This document shows positions 23,129-31,496 of a DNA stretch of 36,972 nt, piece after piece; the first letter of the stretch is position 1; the number at the start of each line of letters is the position of its first letter. The stretch is from assembly GCF_001618175.1 (NCBI RefSeq), contig NZ_LPXN01000109.1, forward strand, positions 1 to 36,972, in the 5' to 3' direction. This DNA comes from Oceanibaculum pacificum. GTDB taxonomy: Bacteria; Pseudomonadota; Alphaproteobacteria; Oceanibaculales; Oceanibaculaceae. The notes beneath the pieces were generated by a model. That model worked only from the letters and a program-made list of their open reading frames with translations. It did not search any database and was not told the origin of the DNA. The translations under genes and the position numbers were made by a program.

Positions 23129-23425
23129 GGCGATACTCCCTCCATTTTAGCGGTCGGGATGCGTCGCTGGCACCGGCCTCGCAAGCGATCGAACAGAGCG
23201 CCGGTGGCGCGAACGGCCCCGATCGCGTGACCTTTATCAACGGGCCGTTGCCCCCATGATCGCGCGGAAAGCGCGTGCTGGCAATTGCGGCTACAGCTTC
23301 GGCCTGCGGAAAAAGATTTCTGTTAGTGGAATGAAAATCATGGTGCTAGCATCCCTCCAAACAAACGAGTCAGACAGTCGGCCGGCCTTGGCCAGGCACG
23401 ATCGTCGCTAGGGAAGGAAACGGAA
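23129..23425. promoter_or_regulatory. Divergent promoter region between CBS and TauD-type genes
   Basis: This 297-base gap is the longest gene-free stretch. The segment 23310-23345 is AT-rich and includes a short dyad ATGA-AAA-TCAT (about 23331-23341) inside a larger imperfect dyad, a candidate operator or promoter for the catabolic operon. A GGGAAGGAAA ribosome site (about 23412-23421) precedes ATG 23426. No convincing ORF or RNA gene was found in the rest. Confidence 0.4.
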
Positions 23426-24292
23426 ATGGCATTCGAAGTGCGTCCGCTGACCAAGAATTTCGGCGCGGAAGTCCATGGCATCGACCTGTCCGAGGCGCTG
23501 GACCGGGAGACCGTGGCGGAGATCGAGGCGCTGTGGCGCGACAATGTGGTGGTGCTGTTCAAGCGCCAGGTGCTGACCGAGCCGCAGCTTATCCGCTTCA
23601 CCAATACGCTGGGCCAGGCGGAGGCGATCAGCCGCACGGACATCCTGTCGCCCTACCATCCGGAAGTCGCCTATATGAGCAATTTCCGCTATCTCGACGG
23701 GCGCACCATCGGCGCTTTTGCCGACGACAAGGATGTCGGCTGGCATTCCGACCAGACCTTCCGGCCGAAGCCGGCCACCGGCGCCATCCTGTATGGCGTC
23801 GAGGTGCCGCCGGAGGGCGGCGACGTCTCCTTCGCCAACCAGTATCTGGCCTATGAGCGGCTGTCGCCGGAGATTCGCGGCAAGATCGAGGGCCGCACGG
23901 GCATCTTCAGCTACCGCAAGCGCCTGGAGCGCTTCAACCCCGGCGAGCTGAAGGATTCCATCGACAAGATGAAGCAGACGCCAGACGTGCCTCACCCGCT
24001 GGTGCTGACCAACCCGATCAGCGGCCGCAAGGCGATCTACGCCGATCCCAACACGCTGGCATCGATCGAAGGCTATGACCAGGCGGAGAGCGACGCGATC
24101 ATCGAGGCGCTGGTCGAGGCCGCCACCCATCCCGACGTGGTCTATCGCCACAAGTCGCATCCCGGCGACGTGCTGATGTGGGACAATGGCTGCTCGCTGC
24201 ATCGCCGCGAGGGCGTCGATAATGGCAGTCCGCGCCTGATGAAGCGCACCACCTTCCATCTGCCGAAGGAAAAATACGCCCTGCCATACTGA
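23426..24292 (+). CDS. TauD/TfdA-family 2-oxoglutarate-dependent dioxygenase
   Basis: The 288-residue enzyme shows the iron-binding facial triad His107-x-Asp109 (GWHSDQTF) and His259 (NGCSLHRR), plus Arg270, 11 residues later, that binds 2-oxoglutarate in this family. Relatives hydroxylate taurine, 2,4-D, alpha-ketoglutarate-linked acids and other small carboxylates or sulfonates; the substrate here is unknown. It is the first gene of the plus-strand operon 23426-28059, so it may oxidise the acid imported by the TRAP transporter. AAGGAA before the ATG is a good ribosome site. Confidence 0.92.
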   Translation: MAFEVRPLTKNFGAEVHGIDLSEALDRETVAEIEALWRDNVVVLFKRQVLTEPQLIRFTNTLGQAEAISRTDILSPYHPEVAYMSNFRYLDGRTIGAFADDKDVGWHSDQTFRPKPATGAILYGVEVPPEGGDVSFANQYLAYERLSPEIRGKIEGRTGIFSYRKRLERFNPGELKDSIDKMKQTPDVPHPLVLTNPISGRKAIYADPNTLASIEGYDQAESDAIIEALVEAATHPDVVYRHKSHPGDVLMWDNGCSLHRREGVDNGSPRLMKRTTFHLPKEKYALPY

Positions 24293-24345
24293 GGCCTGGC
24301 CGCTACGCCCGTTTTTCCAGAACGCAGAACCAAGGAAGGTCGCCG

Positions 24346-25053
24346 ATGAGCGGTCCCGTTATCTATCGCCGGGTCAACCGGCCCGATCCCGCCCTGATCG
24401 CCGCCGCGGCGGAATGCGCCATGGCCGATCTGCACGAGGCGCTGGGCCCGGTCGCCGGGCGCATGGGGCTGATGAGCCCGCGCATGCGCCCGCTGCTGCC
24501 CGGCAAGCGCATCGCCGGGCCGGCGGTCACCGCCTTCTGCGCCCCGGCGGATAATCTGATGATGCACCAGGCGCTGTACCTGGCCGAGCCGGGCGACGTT
24601 CTCGTCGTCACCGTGCGCGGCGAGGATTGCGGCGCGCAATGGGGTGACACGGCGGCCGCCTACGCCAAGAACAAGGGTCTGGCCGGCATCGTCGTCGAGG
24701 GCGGCATTCGCGATATCGACGGGTTGCGCGCGCTGGAAAGCCCGGTCTGGTCGACCGCTATTTCCCCGGCCCATCCGGACAAGGCGGGGGCGGGGGTGGT
24801 TAACGCCCCCATCGTCTGCGACGGCGTGCTGGTGCGGCCGGGCGACGTGATCGTCGCCGATGGCGATGGCGTTCTGGTGATCCCGAAGGAGCGGTTGGCC
24901 GAGGTGGTGGAGACCGCCCAGAAGCGCATGCGCAACGAGGAGGAGGCGGCGAAGAAGATCGCCGCCGGGGCGCATCCGTTCGAGATGATGCAGCTCGACA
25001 AGACCATCGAGAAGCTGGCGATCCCGTTGCACGACACGGCCTGGGACGATTAA
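24346..25053 (+). CDS. RraA-like / 4-carboxy-4-hydroxy-2-oxoadipate aldolase-type protein
   Basis: The 235-residue protein belongs to the RraA/CHA-aldolase family. It has GDVLVVTV (83-90), GAQWGD (96-101) and VVEGGIRDID with Arg122-Asp123 and Asp125, the metal and pyruvate-enolate site of this family (G-x20-R-D-x2-E/D type). Known catalytic members (LigK, GalC, ProA) split 4-hydroxy-4-methyl or 4-carboxy 2-oxoadipates to pyruvate and an oxo acid in ring-cleavage pathways; some paralogues have no known reaction. The setting, next to oxygenases and an organic-acid transporter, favours an aldolase or decarboxylase role. AAGGAAGG precedes ATG 24346. Confidence 0.85.
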   Translation: MSGPVIYRRVNRPDPALIAAAAECAMADLHEALGPVAGRMGLMSPRMRPLLPGKRIAGPAVTAFCAPADNLMMHQALYLAEPGDVLVVTVRGEDCGAQWGDTAAAYAKNKGLAGIVVEGGIRDIDGLRALESPVWSTAISPAHPDKAGAGVVNAPIVCDGVLVRPGDVIVADGDGVLVIPKERLAEVVETAQKRMRNEEEAAKKIAAGAHPFEMMQLDKTIEKLAIPLHDTAWDD

Positions 25054-25108
25054 AGGCAAATTCTGAACAAGCGCGAAAAGCGCGTCCTAATTGGGAAGGA
25101 AACGTACA

Positions 25109-26137
25109 ATGAAGATCATGCGGTCATGGATTGGGATGTCCGCGCTCGCGGCCGTCCTGCTGGGCGTCACCGCCGGGGCCGGCCAGGCGGCGGAGGTGAA
25201 GCTGCGGGTGGCGGACAGCTTCCCGGTCGGCCATTTCATCCCGAAATACTACACGCTGCCCTTCATGGAGAAGGTGAAGGCGGCGACCGGCGGCAAGGTG
25301 GATTTCGAATATTATCCCGCCCAGCAGCTCGGCAAGGTGAAGGATTTCCTGTCGCTGACCCAGGCGGGCGTGGCCGATATCGCCTACATCGCGCCGGCCT
25401 TCATCTCCGACAAGATGCCGCTCTCCGGCGTGGTCGAGCTGCCCGGCGCCTTCCCGACCTCCTGCGCCGGCACCAAGGCCTATTGGGAAGTCGCCAAGAG
25501 CGGCCCCCTGGCGAAGGAGGAATTCGCGCCGAACGGGGTGCGGCTGCTCTATATGCTCGTCAATCCGCCCTATCAGATCCTGTCGCGCAACGAGATCAAG
25601 GGCCTGGACAGCCTGAAGGGCCAGAAGCTGCGCACCGCCGGCGGCGCCATGGAGATCATGGCCCGCAAGCTGGAGGTGGTGCCGGTGCGCATGGCGGGGC
25701 CGGAAATCTACGAATCGCTGTCGCGCGGCACCATGGACGGGCTGGTCTTCCCGTTGCCCAACCTGATGGAATACGACCTTCAGGAGCTGGTGAAATACAG
25801 CACGAGCGGCCAGAATTTCGGCAGCTTCGTACATAATTTCATGATCAACGAGCGCAAGTTCCAGTCGCTGCCGAAAGACGTGCAGGCGGCCATGCTGAAG
25901 ATCGGCGAGGAAATCACGCTGGAAAGCTGCAAGCAGATCGACGCCGACGTGAAGCCAGCCATCGAGACGCTGAAGAAGGCCGGCGTCACCTTCGTCGAGC
26001 TGCCGGAGAAGGATAAGCAGGCGCTCGGCCCGCTGCTGTCCGGCGTGGGCACGGAATGGGCCGCCTCGCTGGACAAGCGCGGCAAGCCCGGCACCGCCGT
26101 GCTGGAAGCGTTCAACAAGGCCCTGAAGGCCCAGTAA
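25109..26137 (+). CDS. dctP: TRAP transporter solute-binding protein (DctP family)
   Basis: The 342-residue protein has a Sec signal peptide (about 1-27, cleavage near GQA-AEV) and the DctP fold: VKLRVADSFPVGHF at the mature start, AYIAPAFISDKMP, and LRTAGGAMEIM, where the Arg typically salt-bridges the ligand carboxylate. RMAGPEIYESLSRGTMDG and the C-terminal helices follow. It binds an organic acid in the periplasm and delivers it to the DctQM permease. ATG 25109 has GGAAGGA 8 bases upstream; the TTG at 25091 lies before that site and is rejected. A strong hairpin separates it from dctQ. Confidence 0.92.
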   Translation: MKIMRSWIGMSALAAVLLGVTAGAGQAAEVKLRVADSFPVGHFIPKYYTLPFMEKVKAATGGKVDFEYYPAQQLGKVKDFLSLTQAGVADIAYIAPAFISDKMPLSGVVELPGAFPTSCAGTKAYWEVAKSGPLAKEEFAPNGVRLLYMLVNPPYQILSRNEIKGLDSLKGQKLRTAGGAMEIMARKLEVVPVRMAGPEIYESLSRGTMDGLVFPLPNLMEYDLQELVKYSTSGQNFGSFVHNFMINERKFQSLPKDVQAAMLKIGEEITLESCKQIDADVKPAIETLKKAGVTFVELPEKDKQALGPLLSGVGTEWAASLDKRGKPGTAVLEAFNKALKAQ

Positions 26138-26149
26138 CATTCTCCCTCC

Positions 26150-26181
26150 GCCGGCCGCGGCCAGAAGGGCGCGCGGCCGGC
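26150..26181 (+). terminator. Intra-operon hairpin between dctP and dctQ
   Basis: Arms 26150-26159 and 26172-26181 (GCCGGCCGCG and its complement) form a perfect 10-base stem with a 12-base loop, 12 bases past the dctP stop. No U tract follows, so it probably acts as a partial terminator or an mRNA 3'-end stabiliser. Both would favour excess binding protein over permease. Confidence 0.6.
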
Positions 26182-26212
26182 ATTCCCTTGCGCCAAGCCA
26201 GGAAGCCTCGAA

Positions 26213-26776
26213 ATGCTGATCGCCCTCGGCAGGCTGATCGCCACGCTGGAGCGCTGCTACATCGCCATCGCCGTCGCGGTGATGATGTCGATCATGCTGA
26301 TCATCGTGGTCGATGTGGCCTGCCGCTATCTGTTCAATGCGCCGCTGGCCTGGGCGTTCGACCTGATCTCGCTCTATCTGATGGCCGCTTTGTTCTTCTT
26401 CACCTTGTCCGACACGCTGCGCGCGCGCCGGCATGTGAATGTCGACATCGTCTATCTGCATCTGTCGCCGCGCTGGCGCGCCGGGGCCGATCTGCTGACC
26501 AGCGTGCTGGCGCTGATCTTCTTCCTGCCGATCTTCGAGCGCGGGCTGGACCGCGCCGCCGGGGCCTTTGTCTCCGGCGATGTGTTGAGCGGTCCGATCG
26601 CCTGGCCGACCTGGATCTATTACGGGCTGGTGCCGGTGGGGGTAGCGGTGATCCTGCTGCGGCTGCTGTTACAGGCGGCGCGCTTCCTGCTGATCGCCGG
26701 GGGCCGCACCGACATTACCGCGCCCGAGGAGGGCAATGCCGAGGATGAGGCGCTGCGCGGGGGGAGCGCGACATGA
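26213..26776 (+). CDS. dctQ: TRAP transporter small permease (DctQ family)
   Basis: The 187-residue protein has four hydrophobic helices (about residues 15-37, 48-66, 88-108, 130-155), with the DctQ-typical RHVNVDIVYLHLSPR in the middle. It forms the small membrane subunit of the TRAP transporter. The C-terminus is acidic. Its stop overlaps the dctM start by 4 bases (ATGA). Confidence 0.9.
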   Translation: MLIALGRLIATLERCYIAIAVAVMMSIMLIIVVDVACRYLFNAPLAWAFDLISLYLMAALFFFTLSDTLRARRHVNVDIVYLHLSPRWRAGADLLTSVLALIFFLPIFERGLDRAAGAFVSGDVLSGPIAWPTWIYYGLVPVGVAVILLRLLLQAARFLLIAGGRTDITAPEEGNAEDEALRGGSAT

Positions 26777-28059
26777 TGGCGCTCACCATCACCCTGCTGC
26801 TGCTGGCGCTGCTGGCCATCGGCACGCCTGTCGGCTTCGCGCTGGGCATCGCCGGGTCCGTCGGCCTGTACTGGGTCGGCGGCTTTCCGATCCTGCTCGG
26901 CATCCTGGAGACGACTCCGCTTTCCTCCGCCTCGTCCTATGAGCTGATCACCGTGCCGATGTTCATGCTGATGGCGGAGTTCATCATCGTGAGCGGCATT
27001 GCCGAGCGGCTGTTCCAGTGCGCCGCCGTCTGGGTCGGGCGCGTGCCGGGCGGGCTGGGCATCTCCGCCGCCATCGCCGGGGCGGGCTTCGGCGCCATCT
27101 GCGGTTCCAGCACCGCCTCGGCCGCCACCCTGTCGGCCACCTCGATCCCGGCGATGATGCGCCAGCGCTACGATCCGGAGGTGGCGGGCGGCATCGTCGC
27201 CATCACCGGCACGCTGGCGATGCTGATTCCGCCCAGCGTGGCGCTGATCCTGTACGGGCTGGTTGCCAATGTGAGCATCGGCAAGCTGCTGATCGCCGGC
27301 ATCGTGCCGGGCATCCTGGTGACGCTGACCATCATCCTGACCATCCTGGCGCTGATCGCCATCAACCCGAAGGTGGCGCCGCGCGGCGATTCCTACACGA
27401 TGCGCGAGAAATTCGCCTCGCTGCGCGTCGTCGGTCCGGTGCTGATGCTGTTCCTGCTGGTGACCGGGGTGATCTATCTGGGCGTGGCGACGCCGACCGA
27501 GGCGGCGGGGCTGGGCGCATTCGGCGCGTTCGTGCTGGCGATCCGCTCCGGCCGACTGACCTGGTCGAACGGCTACAAGGCGGTGGTGAACGCCGCGCAC
27601 ACCACCTGCATGATCGTGACCATCATCATGGGCGCGCATGTGTTCGGCTATTTCTTCACCATTACCCAGGTGACGCCGACCATCGTGTCGGCCATCGGCA
27701 ATGCGGATTTCTCGCCCGGCCTGGTGCTGGCGCTGATCATCGTGGTGTATCTGATCCTGGGCTGCTTCATGGATCAGGTGGCGATCCTGATCCTGACCGT
27801 GCCGGTGACGCTGCCGGTGGTGATGGCGCTGGGCTACGATCCGGTCTGGTTCGGCATCATCGTCATCGTCGCCGCCGAGGTCGGCATGGTGACGCCGCCG
27901 CTGGGGCTGAACGTGTTCGTGGTGTCGCGCTATACCGGACGGCCGGTCGGCGAGGTGTTCCGCGGCGTCGCCCCGCATGTGCTGACGCATCTGATCCTGC
28001 TGGCGATCCTGGCCAGCTTCCCGGAAATCATCCTCTGGTTCCCCTCGACGATGAAATAG
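26773..28059 (+). CDS. dctM: TRAP transporter large permease (DctM family)
   Basis: The 428-residue membrane protein has about 12 helices and family motifs such as GFALGIAGSVGLYW, VPMFMLMAEFI, GAICGSSTASAATLSATSIPAM (about 108-130), MLIPPSVALILYG, and VTPPLGLNVFV near the end. It is the ion-coupled transport subunit, normally driven by a sodium gradient, in the inner membrane. Coupled to dctQ by an ATGA overlap. A strong terminator follows. Confidence 0.93.
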   Translation: MMALTITLLLLALLAIGTPVGFALGIAGSVGLYWVGGFPILLGILETTPLSSASSYELITVPMFMLMAEFIIVSGIAERLFQCAAVWVGRVPGGLGISAAIAGAGFGAICGSSTASAATLSATSIPAMMRQRYDPEVAGGIVAITGTLAMLIPPSVALILYGLVANVSIGKLLIAGIVPGILVTLTIILTILALIAINPKVAPRGDSYTMREKFASLRVVGPVLMLFLLVTGVIYLGVATPTEAAGLGAFGAFVLAIRSGRLTWSNGYKAVVNAAHTTCMIVTIIMGAHVFGYFFTITQVTPTIVSAIGNADFSPGLVLALIIVVYLILGCFMDQVAILILTVPVTLPVVMALGYDPVWFGIIVIVAAEVGMVTPPLGLNVFVVSRYTGRPVGEVFRGVAPHVLTHLILLAILASFPEIILWFPSTMK

Positions 28060-28069
28060 CGGGGGCCGC

Positions 28070-28097
28070 CGCGCCCGCCCGGCTTTTGGCGGGCGCG
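28070..28097. terminator. Bidirectional terminator after dctM
   Basis: A perfect 10-base GC stem (28070-28079, 28088-28097) with a loop containing TTTT lies 10 bases past the dctM stop and 14 bases before the stop of the convergent ABM-like gene. It can serve both transcripts. Confidence 0.7.
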
Positions 28098-28110
28098 TCG
28101 AGCCGGGCGA

Positions 28111-28482
28111 TTATTCCCCGGCGGCCTTGTTCAGAATCTCTTCCGGGGTCGAGGAGACCACCTCGACATATTTCGGGACGAACTTGCCGCCCTCGATGAA
28201 TTTGATGAATTCCGGCTTGATCTCTTCCGCCAGGATCTTGCGGATCGCGGCATGCTCCTTGATGTCCGACCATTCGGCGATCAGGAAGAAGCGCAACGGG
28301 TCCTCGGTGTCGCGGCACAGCACGCCGTCCTTCACCTGGGCCCAGCTCTTATGCATCGGGTTGCCGTCGGAATAATCGAATTCCTCGAACAGGCGGATGA
28401 ACTCCGCCTCGGTGCCCGGCTGGATGCGGAAATCGTAGATGTGAAGGAAATTGCCCTTCGTCGCCAAAGGTTCCTGCGCCAT
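28111..28482 (-). CDS. ABM (antibiotic biosynthesis monooxygenase)-like small protein
   Basis: The 123-residue protein resembles dimeric alpha-beta barrel ABM proteins: a first strand NFLHIYDFRIQPG (about 11-23), a helix EAEFIRLFEEFD, a central strand with PLRFFLIAEWSD (about 62-73), and a C-terminal strand FVPKYVEVVSS. Members include quinol monooxygenases and stress-response proteins with no cofactor; the exact reaction is unknown. A GGAGGCATC ribosome site precedes ATG 28482. It is divergent from the Rieske oxygenase gene, with a shared 154-base control region, so the two are probably co-regulated. Confidence 0.7.
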   Translation of the reverse strand: MAQEPLATKGNFLHIYDFRIQPGTEAEFIRLFEEFDYSDGNPMHKSWAQVKDGVLCRDTEDPLRFFLIAEWSDIKEHAAIRKILAEEIKPEFIKFIEGGKFVPKYVEVVSSTPEEILNKAAGE

Positions 28483-28516
28483 GGGGATGCCTCCTGGGTT
28501 GATCGCTATATATGAC

Positions 28517-28615
28517 GGTATACTGACTATATTGCTGATGCAATCATCGCGGCCCCTGGCGCATATGTCATTGGCTTGCCCGCCTCCAAAATACGGGGCA
28601 TACTGATCTTATTGC
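28517..28615. promoter_or_regulatory. Direct-repeat candidate operators in the divergent ABM/Rieske promoter
   Basis: Two 19-base direct repeats, 28517-28535 and 28597-28615, match at 15 positions (shared GG-ATACTGA and TATTGC blocks) with starts 80 bases apart. The first overlaps a dyad ATTGC-TGAT-GCAAT (28531-28544). The area is AT-rich against its surroundings. This suggests a regulator that binds two sites and controls both genes. No regulator gene is present in the neighbourhood. Confidence 0.5.
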
Positions 28616-28636
28616 CACGGCAGAACGGGCTTGATC

Positions 28637-31486
28637 ATGGGCTGGCTGCGCGCAGCGTCTTTTAGCGATCTGAAGGAAGGCGGGGTTGTCGGCGTCGATG
28701 TCGCCGGCACGCCGGTGGCGCTCTATCTGCTCGATGGCGCGCTCTACGCCACGCACAATATCTGCACCCATCAATTCGCCTTCCTGTCGGACGGCTATGT
28801 CGAGGATGGCTGCGTCGAATGCCCGCTGCATCAGGGGCAGTTCGATATCCGCACCGGCGAGGCGAAATGCGCCCCGGTCACCGGCCGCCTGGCGACCTAT
28901 GCGGTAAAGCGCGCGGGCGACGATGTCTTCGTCGATCTGGAGACCACCGCGACGGTCGAGGCCGCCGCGCCGGCAATGCCGGTGGGGCAGGATTCCCGCA
29001 CCTTCGTCATCGTCGGCGGTGGCCAGGCCGGCTGCCGGGCGGCGCAGCATCTGCGCGGCGAGGGCTTCGCCGGCCGCATCGTGATGATCGCGGAGGAGGC
29101 GCACCCGCCTTATGAGCGGCCGCCCTTGTCCAAGGATCTGCTGCTCGGCAAGATATCGTCGGCCGATTGCCATGTGCTGAAGGCGCCGGAGCTGGCGGCG
29201 CTCGACGTCGATCTGCGCACCGGCACGCGGGCCGGTGCCATCGACCGCAAGGCCAGGCAGGTGGCGCTGTCGACCGGCGAGCGGCTGGGCTACGACAAGC
29301 TGCTGATCGCCACCGGCGCCCGCGCCCGCTATCTGCCGGATGTCGATGGCGTGCTGTATCTGCGCACGATGGAGGACGCCCAGGCCATCGGCCAGGCGCT
29401 GGCGACTGCCCAGCGGCTGGCCATTATCGGCGGCGGCTTCATCGGGCTGGAGCTGGCCTCCGTCGCCCGGGCGCGCGGCGTCGAGGTGGTGGTGATCGAG
29501 CGCGAGCCGGTGCTGATGTCGCGCATCCTGCCGCCGGCCATCGGCCAGGCGTTCCAGGCGCTGGCGGAATCCACCGGCGTCGCGTTCCGGCTGGGGGCGG
29601 CGCTGGCCGGCATTCGCCGCAACGGGGTGGGCACCCAGCTTGTCTTCGCCGACGGCAGCGAGATGGTGGCCGATCTGGTGGTGGCCGGCATCGGCGCCAT
29701 CGCCAATACCGAGCTGGCGGAAACCGCCGGCCTGTCGGTCGCCGGCGGCATCGTCATCGACGAGGCCTGCCGCACCTCCGACGCCAATATCTTCGCGGCC
29801 GGCGATTGCGCACTCTATCCGCAGGCCGTGGCGGGGCGGCGCATCCGGCTGGAAAGCTGGGCCAATGCCGAGGCGCAGGGCCGCGCCGCCGCGCTCGCCA
29901 TGCTGGGCAAGCCGGCCGAAGCGCCGGATCTGCCCTGGTTCTGGACCGAACAGTTCGGCCTGAACATCCAGATGGTCGGCATCCCGCATGCCGGCGACCG
30001 GGTGGCGGTGCAGGGCGAGATCGGCGCGCCGGAATCGGTGTATCTGACGGAACGGGACGGGCATATCGCCTCGGCTATCATCTTTGGCGACGCGGAGACC
30101 TTCCGCATCGCCCGCAGGCGCTTCCAGAAGGGCGAGGACCCGAGCGCCGGCCTCAAGGGATTGCGCTGGCTGGATCAGCAGAAGGAGAGTTCCATGGGCT
30201 ATGAACGGACGCTGGAAAGCCTGCCGCAGCAGGCCGCTCCCGCTGCGACCCCGGCCGCCAAGCAGTATGTCTGGCCGGCCGATGGGCTGACCCGCGTGCC
30301 CGACTGGGTCTATACCGACGATCATATCTACGGGCTGGAGGTCGAGAAAATCTTCAAGGGCCATACCTGGAACTATGTCGGGCTGGAAGCCGAGATCCCG
30401 AAGGCGGGCGACTTTATCCGTTCCTATGTCGGGCCGATCCCGGTGGTGGTGTCGCGCGACGAGCAGGGCGGCATCAATGTGTTCGAGAATCGCTGCTCGC
30501 ACCGTGCCGCCGAATTCTGCCGGGAGCTGCGCGGCAACGCGACGGAGTTCGTCTGCCCCTATCACCAGTGGACCTACGATCTTAAGGGCAATCTGGCCGG
30601 CATTCCGTTCCGCCGCGGCGTCGACGGCAAGGGCGGCATGCCGAAGGATTTCAACCAGGCCGACCATCATCCGCGCAAGCTGGCGGTCACCACGCGCGGC
30701 GGCGTCATCTTCGCCTCCTATGCCGACGATATGGAGCCGTTCGACGCCTATCTCGGCCCCGAGATGACGCGCGAGTTCGACGCCACCTTCGACGGCCGCA
30801 AGCTGGTCGTGCTGGGCTATTACCGCAACACGCTGCCGGGCAACTGGAAGCTCTACCACGAGAATCTGAAGGACCCGTATCACGCCACGCTGCTGCATAC
30901 CTTTCTGGTCACCTTCGGGCTGCTGGTCGCCGGCAACAAGTCGCTGATGCTGTGCGACGAGAGCGGCCGCCACGGCGCCATGTGCTCCGCCAAGTCGGAG
31001 AAGACCGTGGTCAGCGACGATTCCAAGAAGGAGATGCGCGCCTACAAGGAAGGCATGGTGCTGGAAGAGCCGCGCTTCATGGATTTCAAGCCGGAATTCG
31101 ATTCGCCCTGGTCGGTCACCATGTCGACCATCTGGCCGAATTTGATCGTGCAGCGCGAGATGAACACGCTGGGCGTGCGCCATATTGTGCCGGAAGGGCC
31201 GAACCAGTTCACCATGATCTGGACCATGTTCGGCTTCGAGGGCGACGACGAGGAGATGACGCGCCACCGCCTGCGCCAGGGCAATCTGATGGGCCCCGCC
31301 GGCTTCCTGGGGCTGGAGGATAACGAGGCGATCAAATTCGTGCAGGACGGCATGAAGAACGTGCCGAACGGCCAGCATCTGGTCGCCCTCGACCCCGGCA
31401 CCCCGGCCGGCACGGCCGACACGCTGATCTCCGAATCGGCGATCCGCGCGATGTACAAGCACTGGCGCGACGTGATCGGGGTTTGA
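28637..31486 (+). CDS. Fused Rieske ferredoxin, FAD reductase and oxygenase alpha subunit
   Basis: One open frame of 949 residues joins three modules. Residues 1-105 are a Rieske ferredoxin (Cys43, His45, Cys62, His65). About 120-515 is an FAD/NAD reductase of the glutathione-reductase type (VIVGGGQAG at 125-133, IIGGGFIGLEL for NAD, then FAAGDC). From about 520 on is a ring-hydroxylating oxygenase alpha subunit. Counted from its internal ATG, it has Rieske Cys101-His103 and Cys121-His124 and iron ligands Asp227, His230, His235 in KDPYHATLLH. The alpha part resembles salicylate 5-hydroxylase/anthranilate dioxygenase large subunits (GLEAEIP, CPYHQW, FRRGV, GGMPKDF). Normally these are separate polypeptides. 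A ribosome site and ATG inside the linker may also give a free 430-residue alpha subunit. Substrate unknown. ATG 28637 has a weak ribosome site; TTG 28631 is an alternative. Confidence 0.88.
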   Translation: MGWLRAASFSDLKEGGVVGVDVAGTPVALYLLDGALYATHNICTHQFAFLSDGYVEDGCVECPLHQGQFDIRTGEAKCAPVTGRLATYAVKRAGDDVFVDLETTATVEAAAPAMPVGQDSRTFVIVGGGQAGCRAAQHLRGEGFAGRIVMIAEEAHPPYERPPLSKDLLLGKISSADCHVLKAPELAALDVDLRTGTRAGAIDRKARQVALSTGERLGYDKLLIATGARARYLPDVDGVLYLRTMEDAQAIGQALATAQRLAIIGGGFIGLELASVARARGVEVVVIEREPVLMSRILPPAIGQAFQALAESTGVAFRLGAALAGIRRNGVGTQLVFADGSEMVADLVVAGIGAIANTELAETAGLSVAGGIVIDEACRTSDANIFAAGDCALYPQAVAGRRIRLESWANAEAQGRAAALAMLGKPAEAPDLPWFWTEQFGLNIQMVGIPHAGDRVAVQGEIGAPESVYLTERDGHIASAIIFGDAETFRIARRRFQKGEDPSAGLKGLRWLDQQKESSMGYERTLESLPQQAAPAATPAAKQYVWPADGLTRVPDWVYTDDHIYGLEVEKIFKGHTWNYVGLEAEIPKAGDFIRSYVGPIPVVVSRDEQGGINVFENRCSHRAAEFCRELRGNATEFVCPYHQWTYDLKGNLAGIPFRRGVDGKGGMPKDFNQADHHPRKLAVTTRGGVIFASYADDMEPFDAYLGPEMTREFDATFDGRKLVVLGYYRNTLPGNWKLYHENLKDPYHATLLHTFLVTFGLLVAGNKSLMLCDESGRHGAMCSAKSEKTVVSDDSKKEMRAYKEGMVLEEPRFMDFKPEFDSPWSVTMSTIWPNLIVQREMNTLGVRHIVPEGPNQFTMIWTMFGFEGDDEEMTRHRLRQGNLMGPAGFLGLEDNEAIKFVQDGMKNVPNGQHLVALDPGTPAGTADTLISESAIRAMYKHWRDVIGV
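30182..30196 (+). promoter_or_regulatory. Internal Shine-Dalgarno and ATG within the oxygenase fusion
   Basis: AAGGAG (30182-30187) lies 6 bases before an in-frame ATG at 30194, exactly at the reductase/alpha junction. The flanking codons read CAG-CAG-AAG-GAG-AGT-TCC-ATG; a single C-to-T change in either CAG would create TAG and split the frame into two conventional genes. This is a better ribosome site than the one at the start of the fusion. Confidence 0.7.
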
Positions 31487-31496
31487 GGAGACGGAC

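Noticed and set aside
25069..25091. Short GCGC-GAAAA-GCGC hairpin before dctP
   Set aside because: The 4-base stem is too weak and common in high-GC DNA to call a terminator or regulatory RNA.
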